DNA from: Mycolicibacterium goodii
Lineage (GTDB): Bacteria > Actinomycetota > Actinomycetes > Mycobacteriales > Mycobacteriaceae
Reading direction: 5' to 3'
Assembly: GCF_001187505.1 (NCBI RefSeq)
Contig: NZ_CP012150.1
Span: forward strand, 4,650,001 to 4,714,000
DNA length: 64,000 nucleotides
Under the pieces are notes generated by a model. That model was not told where the DNA came from. It made no database searches and saw only the letters and a program-made list of their open reading frames with translations. Positions 36,501 to 43,754 of this stretch are shown here, in pieces. Position 1 is the stretch's first letter, and each line of letters starts with the position of its first letter. A program made the translations under genes and the position numbers.

Positions 36501-36782
36501 CAGTTCGACCAGGAAGAAGAAGCCGCCCGCGGTCTGCACCCGCTCACGCACCTGACCGAGCAGATGCGTCTTGCCGGAGCCGGCGGGCCCCCGCACGACC
36601 ACCCCGAGCGGGCTCGAATCGGCCTCGCGCTCCGCGTCGTCGAATGCGGCCAGAACATCGGCCAGCGCCCGCTCGTGCAGCCCGGGTACGTGCAGTGCGC
36701 CCTGCGAATGCCACAGATCGTCGGCGGTGGGCGCCCAGGTGAGGCGAAGCGCGCCGAGCGCTTCCCGTTCGTGTTGCTGCAT
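33582..36782 (-). CDS. Large double-ATPase with HerA/FtsK-like C-terminal motor
   Basis: This 1066-residue protein has two P-loop modules. The N-terminal AAA-type domain has Walker A GPAGSGKT (residues 65-72) and Walker B near VLALDQIDTLLAQ (about 245). A middle region includes RRTLCLLRNTPWPRG (about 535-550). The C-terminal HerA/FtsK-like motor has Walker A GSGSGKT near residue 685, SSIVLDPNNDLSRLG, Walker B LLVMDEAQNFAP near 935 and a FATQSPRGL sensor. It should be cytosolic and act on DNA or nucleoprotein. It is coupled to the upstream small gene by a TGATG overlap. I recognise no characterised homologue. The pair could be a defence, plasmid-exclusion or DNA-repair system. Confidence 0.82.
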   Translation of the reverse strand: MQQHEREALGALRLTWAPTADDLWHSQGALHVPGLHERALADVLAAFDDAEREADSSPLGVVVRGPAGSGKTHLLGQVRERVQTAGGFFFLVELLDATSFWQSARAGILESLGRPGAERETQLKDLLWELASIAHISRANRRAIIGDDDLTPEILTDFVNALHKARRQTIKRAHHTLRALVLLGAADLDLQDIGEAFLVGNVGTLGAADGSDRELAGWGLPVPSATPQESVRDISRLVALAGPAVLALDQIDTLLAQSTERTSDRIPERGDEPGVPGPDNRDLEHVAHGLMSVRQTMRRTVSVVACLPAAWEAIQDRATASVHDRFRTTALLQGLPTPDIGRAILERRFSATYNAVGYAAPYPSWPILPSAFDDATQYTPRQLLKRADAHIRRCLERDTVEELTRLTGEVAQPHEPGHGAGTADTTELDRRFAEYRRRAVTAAALDPDGEDTTMPGLLSAALEAWITELGEAEQTFWPDPPPGQRVVLHARLRQSLDAATDDERHWAFRAIASGNAIAVQNRIRKALEATGLNPQRRTLCLLRNTPWPRGAKTAAMIEEFTAAGGRVLPMSDDDIRTMTALRDLIDDNHPDLPEWLRRRRPAHGIDLLRAALGDVAGDAGELPEPYFTEPETVPQPVATQAPTTQAVVIEHSPTAITLGVDATGGQPVSVDLAALRKHTAMFAGSGSGKTVLIRRLVEECALRGVSSIVLDPNNDLSRLGSRWPELPPGWNPADNERGDEYFADTEVVVWTPRRSTGRPLSFQPLPDFASVLDDDDEFSDAVESAVAALEPRALIVGNTAKANRSRAVLREALRYYGASRSVTLSGFIDLLGDLPDDVSALGSARALAAELGQNLRAATVNDPLFGGAGTAADPGVLLTPSPGYRARVSVISMVGLTNEQQREGFVNQLQMALFAWIKRHPAGDRPLGGLLVMDEAQNFAPSSHTTASTHSTLALSSQARKYGLGLVFATQSPRGLHNHIPGNSATQFYGLLNSPAQIAVAREMARVKGGLVPDISRLRSGQFYLALEGNAFHKIQTPWCLSHHPPSPPTTDEVLALAQQREPATP

Positions 36783-37483
36783 CAGGACTCGATCGCGATC
36801 AGGTGTTTGTTCTGGTCACCGATGCGCACCGCGGCGGCCCGATCGGCTTCGGTCAGTGTCTTCTGGTTCTCCTCGGGGATCAGGCTGACGCCGGGCTGCT
36901 GGTAGAGGCTGATCAGCGCGACGTCGACCTCCTTGCGGGGCAGGTCGGCGACCTCGTCGCGCAACCGGGTCAGGCTCACCCAGCCGCCGGGACGGTCGGC
37001 CAACCGTGCGTAGGCACCGCGCAGCGCCTCCTCGGCGCGCGAGGCCAGCGCGTACCCACCCGTGGTGTCAGGGGCCGCACCGGCGGAATCGGCAGTGTCG
37101 GCAGTGCCGCCAGTGTCGGCGGTGTCGTCCGGCAGGAAAACGTCGGCCGGGGCCAGCTCGGAGCGCTCGAGATGGCGGTGCAGTGCCCGCAGCAGGGTGT
37201 AGAGCGCACGGCCCTGACCGGAGGCGCGTGGCGGGGTGTCGGCGGCGAACAACCGGCGGCACAGCGCCCATCCCGCGTCGGTGAGCTCATGGACCAGCGG
37301 ACGGCCCGGTGTCGTCTCGATCAGCCCCAGCGTGTTGAGACGTTCACGGGCCGGTTTGTCGAGTTTGGGGCCGAGCCGTTCGAGGTCCGGATTCGGCACG
37401 GGCCTCGACTCTGCCATCAGCACCAGCAGAACTGCCTGTTCAGTGCCGGTCAGTTCGTCTGGGGCGACGCTCAACGGGCTCAC
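36782..37483 (-). CDS. Winged-helix-like partner protein of the double ATPase
   Basis: This protein of about 233 residues has an N-terminal helical/winged segment (ELTGTEQAVLLVLMAESRPV, then ARERLNTLGLIETTPGRPLVHELTDAG) that looks like a wHTH. A low-complexity linker of TADTGG/TADTAD type (about 25 residues) follows. The C-terminal domain has a second HTH-like stretch, SLTRLRDEVADLPRKEVDVALISLYQ, ending QNKHLIAIES. The start is uncertain: GTG 37483, TTG 37474 (better spaced from AGAAAGG) or GTG 37534. Its stop and the ATPase ATG share one base, so the two are made together. It probably recognises DNA or loads the ATPase; this is inference. Confidence 0.72.
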   Translation of the reverse strand: MSPLSVAPDELTGTEQAVLLVLMAESRPVPNPDLERLGPKLDKPARERLNTLGLIETTPGRPLVHELTDAGWALCRRLFAADTPPRASGQGRALYTLLRALHRHLERSELAPADVFLPDDTADTGGTADTADSAGAAPDTTGGYALASRAEEALRGAYARLADRPGGWVSLTRLRDEVADLPRKEVDVALISLYQQPGVSLIPEENQKTLTEADRAAAVRIGDQNKHLIAIES

Positions 37484-37616
37484 CTTTCTGCCGTGATGTG
37501 TATCGATTGTCCGGGTGCGGGCGGCCTCCTGCACGTTACCGCCGACGTCGGCTCGGCTGGGAATGCAGACACCACGATCGACCGCGCCGCATCTCGGCGC
37601 GCGGCGGTCGTCCTGC

Positions 37617-38846
37617 TCAGCCTGCCGCGCCGAGTGGCCGCGCCGGGTCGGCCAGCCGGTCGGGGTCGCCCGGTCGGCGGGACCGGATCAGCGCCTTGAC
37701 GTCATCGAGTACATCCCACACGTTGACGTTCATCCCGGCCAGCACCCGGTTGTCGCCGTCGAGCCAGAAGGCCACGAATTCCCGCCCCGGCACATCACCG
37801 CGGAACACCACGCGGTCATAGCTGGGGGCGTGACCGACGTACTCCATGCCCAGGTCGTACTGATCGGTGAAAAAATAGGGCAGCTCGGCATATTCGGCGG
37901 CCTGGCCGAGCATGCCCGCGACGGCGACCGCCGGTTGCTTGAGCGCGTTGGCCCAGTGTTCGGTGCGGATGCGGGCCCCGAACAGCGGGTGTTGGGCCGC
38001 GGCGATGTCGCCGACGGCGTAGATGTCCGGATCGCTGGTGCGCAACGACGCGTCGACCACGACGCCGCCGTCGGCGGTCTGCAGGCCGGCCCGTTCGGCC
38101 AGCCCGATGTTGGGGGCCGCGCCGACGGCGACCAGCACCGCGTCGGCCGTGACGGTCGAGCCGTCCCCGAGGCGCAGCCCGGTCGCCACGCCGTCGGCGG
38201 TGGTGATCTCCTCCACGGTCTGCTCCAGTCGCAGATCCACGCCGTGTTCGCGGTGCAACGCTGCGAACACCTCGGCGACCTCGGGGCCGAGCGCACCCAG
38301 CAACGGCAGGCGGGCGGTCTCGACGACCGTGACGTCGACGCCGCGGGTACGTGCGCTCGCGGCGACCTCGAGCCCGATCCATCCCGCGCCGACGATCGCC
38401 AGCGATGTGCCCTCGGCCAGAACCGAGTTCAACGCGGTGGCGTCGTCGACGGTGCGCAGGTAATGCACGCCGGTCGCGTCCGCGCCGGGAATCGGCAGTC
38501 GCCGCGAGGCCGACCCGGTGGCCAGCAGCAGTTTGTCGTAGGTGACCGCCGAACCGTCGGGCAGGGTCACGGTGTGTTCGGCCGGGCTGATCGCGCTGAC
38601 CTCGGTGCCGAGTCGCAGCACCACGTTGTGGTCGGGGTACCAGGCCGGGGGCACGACGGTGAACTCGTCGAGCGCCTTCTTGCCGGTCAGGTACTCCTTC
38701 GACAGCGGCGGCCGCTCGTACGGCAGTTTCTCCTCGGCCCCGAACAATAGCACCTGACCGTCGAAGTCGTTGTCGCGCAACGCTTCAGCGGCCTTGGCGC
38801 CGGCCAGGCCGCCGCCGATGATCACAAATGTTGACGCCTCGGTCAT
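37617..38846 (-). CDS. FAD-dependent ferredoxin-reductase-type oxidoreductase (Rv1869c-like)
   Basis: The product is 409 residues. The FAD motif VIIGGGLAGAKAAEAL is at the N-terminus, the NAD(P)H motif AIVGAGWIGLEVAA is near residue 150, and the second FAD motif IYAVGDIAAAQHP is near residue 272. A C-terminal reductase domain (VVFRGDVPGREFVAFWL) is typical of the rubredoxin/putidaredoxin-reductase family. It likely passes electrons from NAD(P)H to a ferredoxin that serves P450s or dioxygenases. It marks the return of the Rv1869c-Rv1870c backbone after the accessory region. Confidence 0.9.
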   Translation of the reverse strand: MTEASTFVIIGGGLAGAKAAEALRDNDFDGQVLLFGAEEKLPYERPPLSKEYLTGKKALDEFTVVPPAWYPDHNVVLRLGTEVSAISPAEHTVTLPDGSAVTYDKLLLATGSASRRLPIPGADATGVHYLRTVDDATALNSVLAEGTSLAIVGAGWIGLEVAASARTRGVDVTVVETARLPLLGALGPEVAEVFAALHREHGVDLRLEQTVEEITTADGVATGLRLGDGSTVTADAVLVAVGAAPNIGLAERAGLQTADGGVVVDASLRTSDPDIYAVGDIAAAQHPLFGARIRTEHWANALKQPAVAVAGMLGQAAEYAELPYFFTDQYDLGMEYVGHAPSYDRVVFRGDVPGREFVAFWLDGDNRVLAGMNVNVWDVLDDVKALIRSRRPGDPDRLADPARPLGAAG

Positions 38847-38857
38847 GCCAACTCAGC

Positions 38858-39586
38858 CTACTCGTGTGCCAGGAGTTCCTTGAGCGTTCGGGCGTTGCGC
38901 ACCGCATGCCCGCCGAGATCGTTGTTGAAGTAGACGACCACGCGGTGGCCGTCGCGGTGCCACTGCAGGATCCGCTGGGCCCACCATTGCAACTGCTCGT
39001 CGGGATAGGAGCCCGAGTAGATGGCCTCCTGCGGCGGGCCGTGCAGCCGGACGTACACCAGTTCGCTGGTGGACACCGGTTCGCACGCCAGACCCGGGCC
39101 GCTCATCACCACGTAGGCGGCGTTGTGGCGTCGCAGCAGCGCATGGACGGCCGGATCGTTCCACGATGCGTGCCGCAGTTCCATGGCCACCGGGATGTGG
39201 TCGGGCATCAGCGTCAGGAACTCGTCGAGGAGTGCGTCGTCGCGTTCGAGCGCCGGATGTAATTGCACCAGCAGGGCTTCGGCGCATCCGTCGAGCACCT
39301 CCCAGCACCGGGAGAACCGCTCGATCCAGGGCTCGGGGGAGCGCAGGCGCCGGAAGTGGGTCAGGCCGCGGTGGGCCTTGACCGACATGGTGAATCCGTC
39401 GGGCAGCTGTTCTCGCCAGCCGGCGAAGGCCGTCTCGCGCGGCCACCGGTAATAGCTCGCGTTGAGCTCGACGGTGTCGAACATGTCGACGTACACCGAC
39501 AGCCGCGCCGAGGACGGGGTGCCCCGCGGATACAACACGTCACGCCAGTGGTCGTAGGACCACCCCGAGGTGCCGATCCGGATCAT
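38858..39586 (-). CDS. DUF72 family protein
   Basis: This 242-residue TIM-barrel protein has DUF72 signatures: MIRIGTSGWSYDHWRDVLYP, VELNASYYRWP, AMELRHASWNDP, YVRLHGP and the late VYFNNDLGGHAVRNA. The biochemical function is unknown. It starts at ATG 39586, 6 bp after the stop of the upstream lipoprotein gene on the same strand, so it lies second in that operon. It matches the position after Rv1869c in M. tuberculosis. Confidence 0.9.
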   Translation of the reverse strand: MIRIGTSGWSYDHWRDVLYPRGTPSSARLSVYVDMFDTVELNASYYRWPRETAFAGWREQLPDGFTMSVKAHRGLTHFRRLRSPEPWIERFSRCWEVLDGCAEALLVQLHPALERDDALLDEFLTLMPDHIPVAMELRHASWNDPAVHALLRRHNAAYVVMSGPGLACEPVSTSELVYVRLHGPPQEAIYSGSYPDEQLQWWAQRILQWHRDGHRVVVYFNNDLGGHAVRNARTLKELLAHE

Positions 39587-39592
39587 GTCTCC

Positions 39593-40210
39593 TCATGGGA
39601 TGTCGGTGTAGGTCAGGGTGTAGCCGTCGCCGGAGAACGTGAAACCTCTGCCGGTGAGCTCACGCACACAGGACACGCCGGTCGCTTCCTGCACGTTGCA
39701 CCGAAAGCCCGCCACCGCAAGGACTTTGCCGAACGGCAGGGTTTGCACCTCGACCGCCGTGCTGTCCGTGGCGTCCGTGGTCTCCATGGCCGAGGTGTCG
39801 ACCGAGAACAGCGGGTCCTGCAGTGCCAGGAACCCGGCGTCGTGCTCGCGGTCCACCGCGATCGCGTTGGGCGCCGTGGGCTCGCCGTCGACGATGACGT
39901 CGGGTGCGCCGGTGATCGGCAGCCTCGCGCTCAGCCCGCTCGACGATTCGCACCCGGCCCGGTCGCGGGGCAGGATCGCGCACCGCCACCGCCCGCTCGG
40001 CGAGGTGAAGTAGTAGCCGGTGCGACCGTTGACCGGGATCGCGTAGTCGGCGGCGTTCACCAGGTTCGTGGTGCCGTACCGGGGGACCGGCGTCGTGGTC
40101 GTGGTCGGCGTGTGCGGGGGCGCGTCCCCGGTGTTGACGACGGCCCCCGACGAGCAGCCGGCGAGCAGACCGGCCACCAGGACCGCCTGGGCCGCGACAC
40201 AGATCCTCAC
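39593..40210 (-). CDS. Secreted lipoprotein of unknown function
   Basis: The product is 205 residues from GTG 40210. The signal peptide RICVAAQAVLVAGLLAGC has lipobox LLAG-C at residue 18. A Thr/Pro linker (HTPTTTTTPVPR) and a Cys-containing outer domain with SPSGRWRCAILPRDRAGC and FRCNVQEATGVSCV follow. An in-frame ATG at 40261 adds 17 residues (MEQANSHSLTKRQRSGA), but it lies at the end of the IS607-type element, so it may be element DNA fused to the gene. The insertion probably displaced the native promoter. Confidence 0.8.
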   Translation of the reverse strand: MRICVAAQAVLVAGLLAGCSSGAVVNTGDAPPHTPTTTTTPVPRYGTTNLVNAADYAIPVNGRTGYYFTSPSGRWRCAILPRDRAGCESSSGLSARLPITGAPDVIVDGEPTAPNAIAVDREHDAGFLALQDPLFSVDTSAMETTDATDSTAVEVQTLPFGKVLAVAGFRCNVQEATGVSCVRELTGRGFTFSGDGYTLTYTDIP

Positions 40211-40260
40211 GGCGCCCGACCGTTGCCTTTTGGTGAGCGAATGTGAGTTCGCTTGTTCCA

Positions 40261-41718
40261 TTAGGCAGCCTCGCCTTGCGGTGAGGCGGTCCCCGTCTGA
40301 TCCACCGGGTGGTGGTGCGGGGTTGACGTTTCACGGCCTGCTGCGTCGCCCGCTGGTGCGGGTTCGGTCTCGTGCGTGGCTCCACGTCCTGCCGCCGGGC
40401 CACTCCCGGCGGGACTCTGTTCACCCCAGGAGGGTTCGCCGAGTCGGGCGAGGTTGATCGCAGCACCCAGATCACGATCGATCCGCACACCGCAGTGCTC
40501 GCAGTCAAAGACACGATCGGCCAGCGTGAGGTTTGGCTTTCGCCTCCCACAGCCCGTGCACGTCTTCGACGACGGAAAATACCGGTCGGCTTCGATCAAA
40601 TCGGAACCGTACCAGCGCGTTTTGTAACTGAGCATGCGCCGCACCTCAGCCAGCGCGGCATCAGCCAAGGCTCGGTTCAGACCCCGCTTGCGGGCGCCTC
40701 CCTTGGCACGCATGCCAGCAGCGTGCAGCGTTTCGACCACGATCACCTGGTGGTGTTGGGCCAGCGTGGTGGTGGCCTTGTGCAGCACGTCACGGCGCAC
40801 CGCCGCGGCATGAGCATGGGTGCGGCCGATGCGCGCCTGGGTGCGCAGCCACCGCTTCGACGGCACCTGCTTGGTCTTGGTGGCCGGGTCGTAGCGGCCG
40901 TGCTGGCGGGCGGCGCGGCGCTGCAAAGCCCGCAACCGGAATTGCGCGGCGGTCAGCGACTTCGGCGCCGGAATGCGGTCGACCTCAACACCATCGGGGG
41001 TCGCCACCACCAGCAGCGCGTCGGCTTTGACCCCGACGTCGACACCGACCACCGGATGCGCCGACCGTTGCGCGTGGGCGGGCCGCGCCTTGGCCTCGAC
41101 AATCACCTGCAGGGCGCAGTGCCAGCGCCCGGCGCTGTCCTGGCGCACGGTCGCCGACAAGATCCGCGCCGTGCCGGCCTCGATCCGGCGGGCCAGCTTA
41201 CGGGTCGACTCATGGGTGCGGACCGCACCCAGCCGCGGCAGGGTGACGTGGCGGCGGTCAGCCTCAACCCGGATGGTCCCGGTGGTGAACCGCACCGCCT
41301 TGCCCGCCCGGGCCGACTTGAACCGGGGGAAGCCGACCGCACGCCCTTTGCGTTGACCCGTCCGGGACTTCGACCACGCGTCCAGCCCGCGGGCCAACGC
41401 GTCCATGCCGGTGTTGTAGGCCTCCTTGGAGTTCTCGCCCCACCACGGCGCACACCACTGTTTGCGCTGATTCCACACCCGCCGCAGCGCCGGCAACGAC
41501 CACCCCAACACCGGCGTCAACTCTGCTTCGGGGATGCCGTAGCTGCGCTCAGCAGCCCGCTGATCCATCACCGCCTTGACCAGGGCGAGCATGTGGTTGT
41601 GGGCGAACCGTGCCCCACCAGCATGAGAAGCCAACCCGCGCAGCTGTGTTGGTGTGGGATCCAAGGCGAACCGATACCCTTGGGCCGTCCACCCCTCGGG
41701 CACCTCGAACCCAGCCAT
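40261..41718 (-). CDS. tnpB: TnpB RNA-guided nuclease of IS607 element
   Basis: The product is 485 residues from ATG 41718 (MAGFEVPEGWTAQGYRFALD), overlapping the tnpA stop. The N-terminal OrfB helix-turn-helix/WED part leads into a RuvC domain with all three acidic residues: Asp in GVDVGVKAD, Glu in VVVETLHAAGM and Asp in RIDRDLGAAIN. The zinc finger CTGCGRRKPN...FDCEHCG is intact. The Pro/Gly-rich C-terminal tail ends TGTASPQGEAA, a region whose DNA usually overlaps the omega RNA. TnpB proteins cut DNA under omega-RNA guidance and help retain the element. Confidence 0.93.
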   Translation of the reverse strand: MAGFEVPEGWTAQGYRFALDPTPTQLRGLASHAGGARFAHNHMLALVKAVMDQRAAERSYGIPEAELTPVLGWSLPALRRVWNQRKQWCAPWWGENSKEAYNTGMDALARGLDAWSKSRTGQRKGRAVGFPRFKSARAGKAVRFTTGTIRVEADRRHVTLPRLGAVRTHESTRKLARRIEAGTARILSATVRQDSAGRWHCALQVIVEAKARPAHAQRSAHPVVGVDVGVKADALLVVATPDGVEVDRIPAPKSLTAAQFRLRALQRRAARQHGRYDPATKTKQVPSKRWLRTQARIGRTHAHAAAVRRDVLHKATTTLAQHHQVIVVETLHAAGMRAKGGARKRGLNRALADAALAEVRRMLSYKTRWYGSDLIEADRYFPSSKTCTGCGRRKPNLTLADRVFDCEHCGVRIDRDLGAAINLARLGEPSWGEQSPAGSGPAAGRGATHETEPAPAGDAAGRETSTPHHHPVDQTGTASPQGEAA

Positions 41719-42314
41719 CAGCCCACCGCCCCGGTCTGCTTGGCCGCGGTCACCGCCAGCATCGCCCGGTTGCGCGCCCCACGGCGCCCATACAACCGCG
41801 CGCACATCGAGGTCAACACCTCGATCATGTCGCGCACCAGACCATCGGTGGTCTCGCCCTGATCGGCAACCAGGATCCTACGGCCCTGCGCGGACAACGC
41901 GGCTTCCAGATGCTCCACACCCAAGCGCGCCAACCGATCCCGATGCTCCACAATCACCACCGAAGCAGACGGGTCCGACAAAATCCGGCGCAACTTCGGC
42001 CGTCTCCCGTTCACACCCGACCCCACCTCACACACCACCTCGCCGACCACATGACCATTCGAGGTGGCCCAATCAACAAGTCGCGCGACTTGGCGGTCCA
42101 AATCCTGCCGTTGATCATGCGAGCACACCCGCGCATACACCACCGTGCGACCGGCCTGCCCAGCTGCTGGGGCCTCGACCCAAATCGTCCCCGACTCCAA
42201 CCGGCGAGCCGGCACCGGCATCCGGTCCTCACGAAACCACCGATACGCCGTCTGCGGATGCACACCATTCGCACGCGCCCACTCGGCCAGCTTCACACAC
42301 TCAGTAAAACACAC
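41718..42314 (-). CDS. tnpA: IS607-type serine recombinase TnpA with Cys at the catalytic position
   Basis: This 198-residue protein has a MerR-like HTH (CVKLAEWARANGVHPQTAYR, residues about 6-25) followed by a serine-resolvase domain. The domain includes VVYARVCSHDQRQDLDRQ, EVGSGVNGRRPKLRRIL, VVIVEHRDRLARLG and a C-terminal helix (TSMCARLYGRRGARN). The family's catalytic motif is YARVSS; here it reads YARVCS (codon TGC near 42126), so the nucleophilic Ser is replaced by Cys. The frame is otherwise intact. Confidence 0.92.
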   Translation of the reverse strand: MCFTECVKLAEWARANGVHPQTAYRWFREDRMPVPARRLESGTIWVEAPAAGQAGRTVVYARVCSHDQRQDLDRQVARLVDWATSNGHVVGEVVCEVGSGVNGRRPKLRRILSDPSASVVIVEHRDRLARLGVEHLEAALSAQGRRILVADQGETTDGLVRDMIEVLTSMCARLYGRRGARNRAMLAVTAAKQTGAVG

Positions 42315-42357
42315 ATTCGATCACGTTTACTCACATACAATCGAACAGATCACAACC

Positions 42358-42606
42358 CTAGCCGACGCATGCCCCGCCGCCGAGCAGCAGCAGCGGCCAC
42401 AGCAGCGCCACCTGCCCGAACGCGACGAGGTCGGCGCCGGCCGGGAGTTCGGTCAGCAGTTGCGCCTCGATCAGCCGCACCTGATCGGCGTGCACGAAGC
42501 TCCACCCCAGACCGATCGTCAGATACGGGATGGCAAGCCACATCGCGGTCTCGATCAGCTGCTCCACGCTGACCTTGCGGCTCAGGATCCGGCGCAGACG
42601 GTTCAT
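42358..42606 (-). CDS. Small two-TM membrane protein (paralogue of 43483-43707)
   Basis: This 82-residue protein has a basic N-terminus (MNRLRRILSRKV) and two membrane segments (TAMWLAIPYLTIGLGWSFV and VAFGQVALLWPLLLLGG). It aligns end to end with the protein encoded at 43483-43707 (shared PYL.IGL and WP.L motifs). Its ATG overlaps the oxygenase stop (ATGA). The stop is the last feature before the IS607 element. Confidence 0.72.
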   Translation of the reverse strand: MNRLRRILSRKVSVEQLIETAMWLAIPYLTIGLGWSFVHADQVRLIEAQLLTELPAGADLVAFGQVALLWPLLLLGGGACVG

Positions 42607-43481
42607 CAGATCAGCGGTCGACCGGTGCGGACGCGTCGGCGCACGTCGGCGAGCAGCAGGTGGCTGCCGCCCTGCCGGATGAAGACCGGCAGGAACCGGT
42701 TGCCGAAGGCCACCAGCAGGAACAGCCATTCGAACAGGCGCTGTCTGCCCGGGCCCCATTCCAGGCCGAGCTCTTCGCGGAACACCGGCGCAAGGAAGCC
42801 GACAGTGAGGAACCTCACCAGCGGCCGGAAGGCAAAGGCGGCAAGGGGATTGAACATCTTGAGGTTCACCAGGTCGCGCAGGTAGTCGGCGACGACGTCG
42901 TCGATCGCGATCTGAGCGCATGCGGTGTCCCAGTAGTCGTCGAACTCGGCGCGGGTGGCGGGCCACTGATCGGCGGTGACCTGCAGTGTGGTGCCCAGGG
43001 TCGCGGCCGAGGTGTAGAACTGCTCGGCCTGTTCGGGGTTCATCTCGCCGCGCAGCAGTTGATAGGTGTCCTCCAGGCCCACGAACAGGCATGCCGCGAC
43101 CCACATCTGCAGCTCGCGGTCGAATGCGTTGTAGCGCACCGGGCTCTGCGGCCCGGAGCGGATCTGCCGGTGCGCGCCGTCGACGGCCGTGCGGAACGCC
43201 GCGCGATCGTCGTCGGTGCCGAGTATCGCGACCGCGAGGTAACCGAACGTCGTGCGGGCCCGCTTCCAGGGATGTTTGAGCAGGTTTCCCGAATCGACCG
43301 GGCTCTCGACGACGCCATGGCCGACGCCGGGCCGGGCCAGTTGCATGATGACGTTGGCCGCGCCCGCGGCGAATGCCCAGAAATCCATCGCGTCGGCGAT
43401 GGTGACCGATTCGGCGGGGTCCCAGCGCGCGGTGCGCCGGGTGATCGAGATCCGGGTGCGCGTGATGTCCTCGCCGGCCAT
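42606..43481 (-). CDS. MpaB-family (DUF2236) oxygenase-like protein
   Basis: The product is 291 residues. DUF2236 proteins (MpaB, related to latex-clearing protein Lcp) bind haem. Motifs seen are AAGAANVIMQLARPGVGHGVVES near residue 40, RTTFGYLAVAILGTDDDR, and an aromatic stretch ELQMWVAACLFVGLEDTY. A hydrophobic C-terminal helix (WLFLLVAFGNRFLPVF) may attach it to membrane. It sits between two paralogous 2-TM proteins in a tight operon (1-bp gap to the upstream stop; ATGA overlap downstream). The substrate is unknown. Confidence 0.85.
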   Translation of the reverse strand: MAGEDITRTRISITRRTARWDPAESVTIADAMDFWAFAAGAANVIMQLARPGVGHGVVESPVDSGNLLKHPWKRARTTFGYLAVAILGTDDDRAAFRTAVDGAHRQIRSGPQSPVRYNAFDRELQMWVAACLFVGLEDTYQLLRGEMNPEQAEQFYTSAATLGTTLQVTADQWPATRAEFDDYWDTACAQIAIDDVVADYLRDLVNLKMFNPLAAFAFRPLVRFLTVGFLAPVFREELGLEWGPGRQRLFEWLFLLVAFGNRFLPVFIRQGGSHLLLADVRRRVRTGRPLI

Positions 43482-43482
43482 G

Positions 43483-43707
43483 TCAGCTCATGCAGACGTT
43501 GGTGACCACCAGCACCGGCCAGCACACGATCGACCCGAGCAATGACACCACGGCGTCGGCACCGCCCATGCCCGCGAGGTGCTCGGTGCGGGTGAGCGAA
43601 TAGATCAGGCCGATGGCCAGATACGGCACCGCGAGGATGACGGCCGTACCGATCCACTCGGCGATCGTCATCCGGAAACCGAGGACCTTGCGTACTACGG
43701 TCAGCAT
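43483..43707 (-). CDS. Small two-TM membrane protein (paralogue of 42358-42606)
   Basis: The product is 74 residues from ATG 43707, with GAGAGG 11 nt upstream; GTG 43719 is an alternative. Hydrophobic segments are IGTAVILAVPYLAIGLIYSL and VVSLLGSIVCWPVLVV. It resembles the other small protein flanking the oxygenase. The pair may form a membrane anchor or electron-transfer partner. Confidence 0.7.
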   Translation of the reverse strand: MLTVVRKVLGFRMTIAEWIGTAVILAVPYLAIGLIYSLTRTEHLAGMGGADAVVSLLGSIVCWPVLVVTNVCMS

Positions 43708-43754
43708 CGCACCGTCCACCTCTCATCACGCCCGACGTTCCCGGCGGCACTATG

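Larger units (their letters stand above)
40211..42357 (-). mobile_element. IS607-type insertion sequence (tnpA + tnpB)
   Basis: Overlapping tnpA (serine recombinase) and tnpB (RuvC nuclease) on the minus strand define an IS607-family element inserted between the lipoprotein gene and a small membrane-protein gene. Elements of this family lack terminal inverted repeats and make no target duplication, so the ends are approximate: the left boundary is somewhere in 40211-40260 and the right in 42315-42357. A short hairpin AGCGAA...TTCGCT (40236-40253) lies just past the tnpB stop, where the right end and omega-RNA terminus would be. Confidence 0.85.

Noticed and set aside
43040..43754. Continuation of the HhH-GPD frame across two genes
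   Set aside because: It overlaps the oxygenase and a small membrane protein on the same strand and has no conserved content, so it is more likely due to a lost stop.
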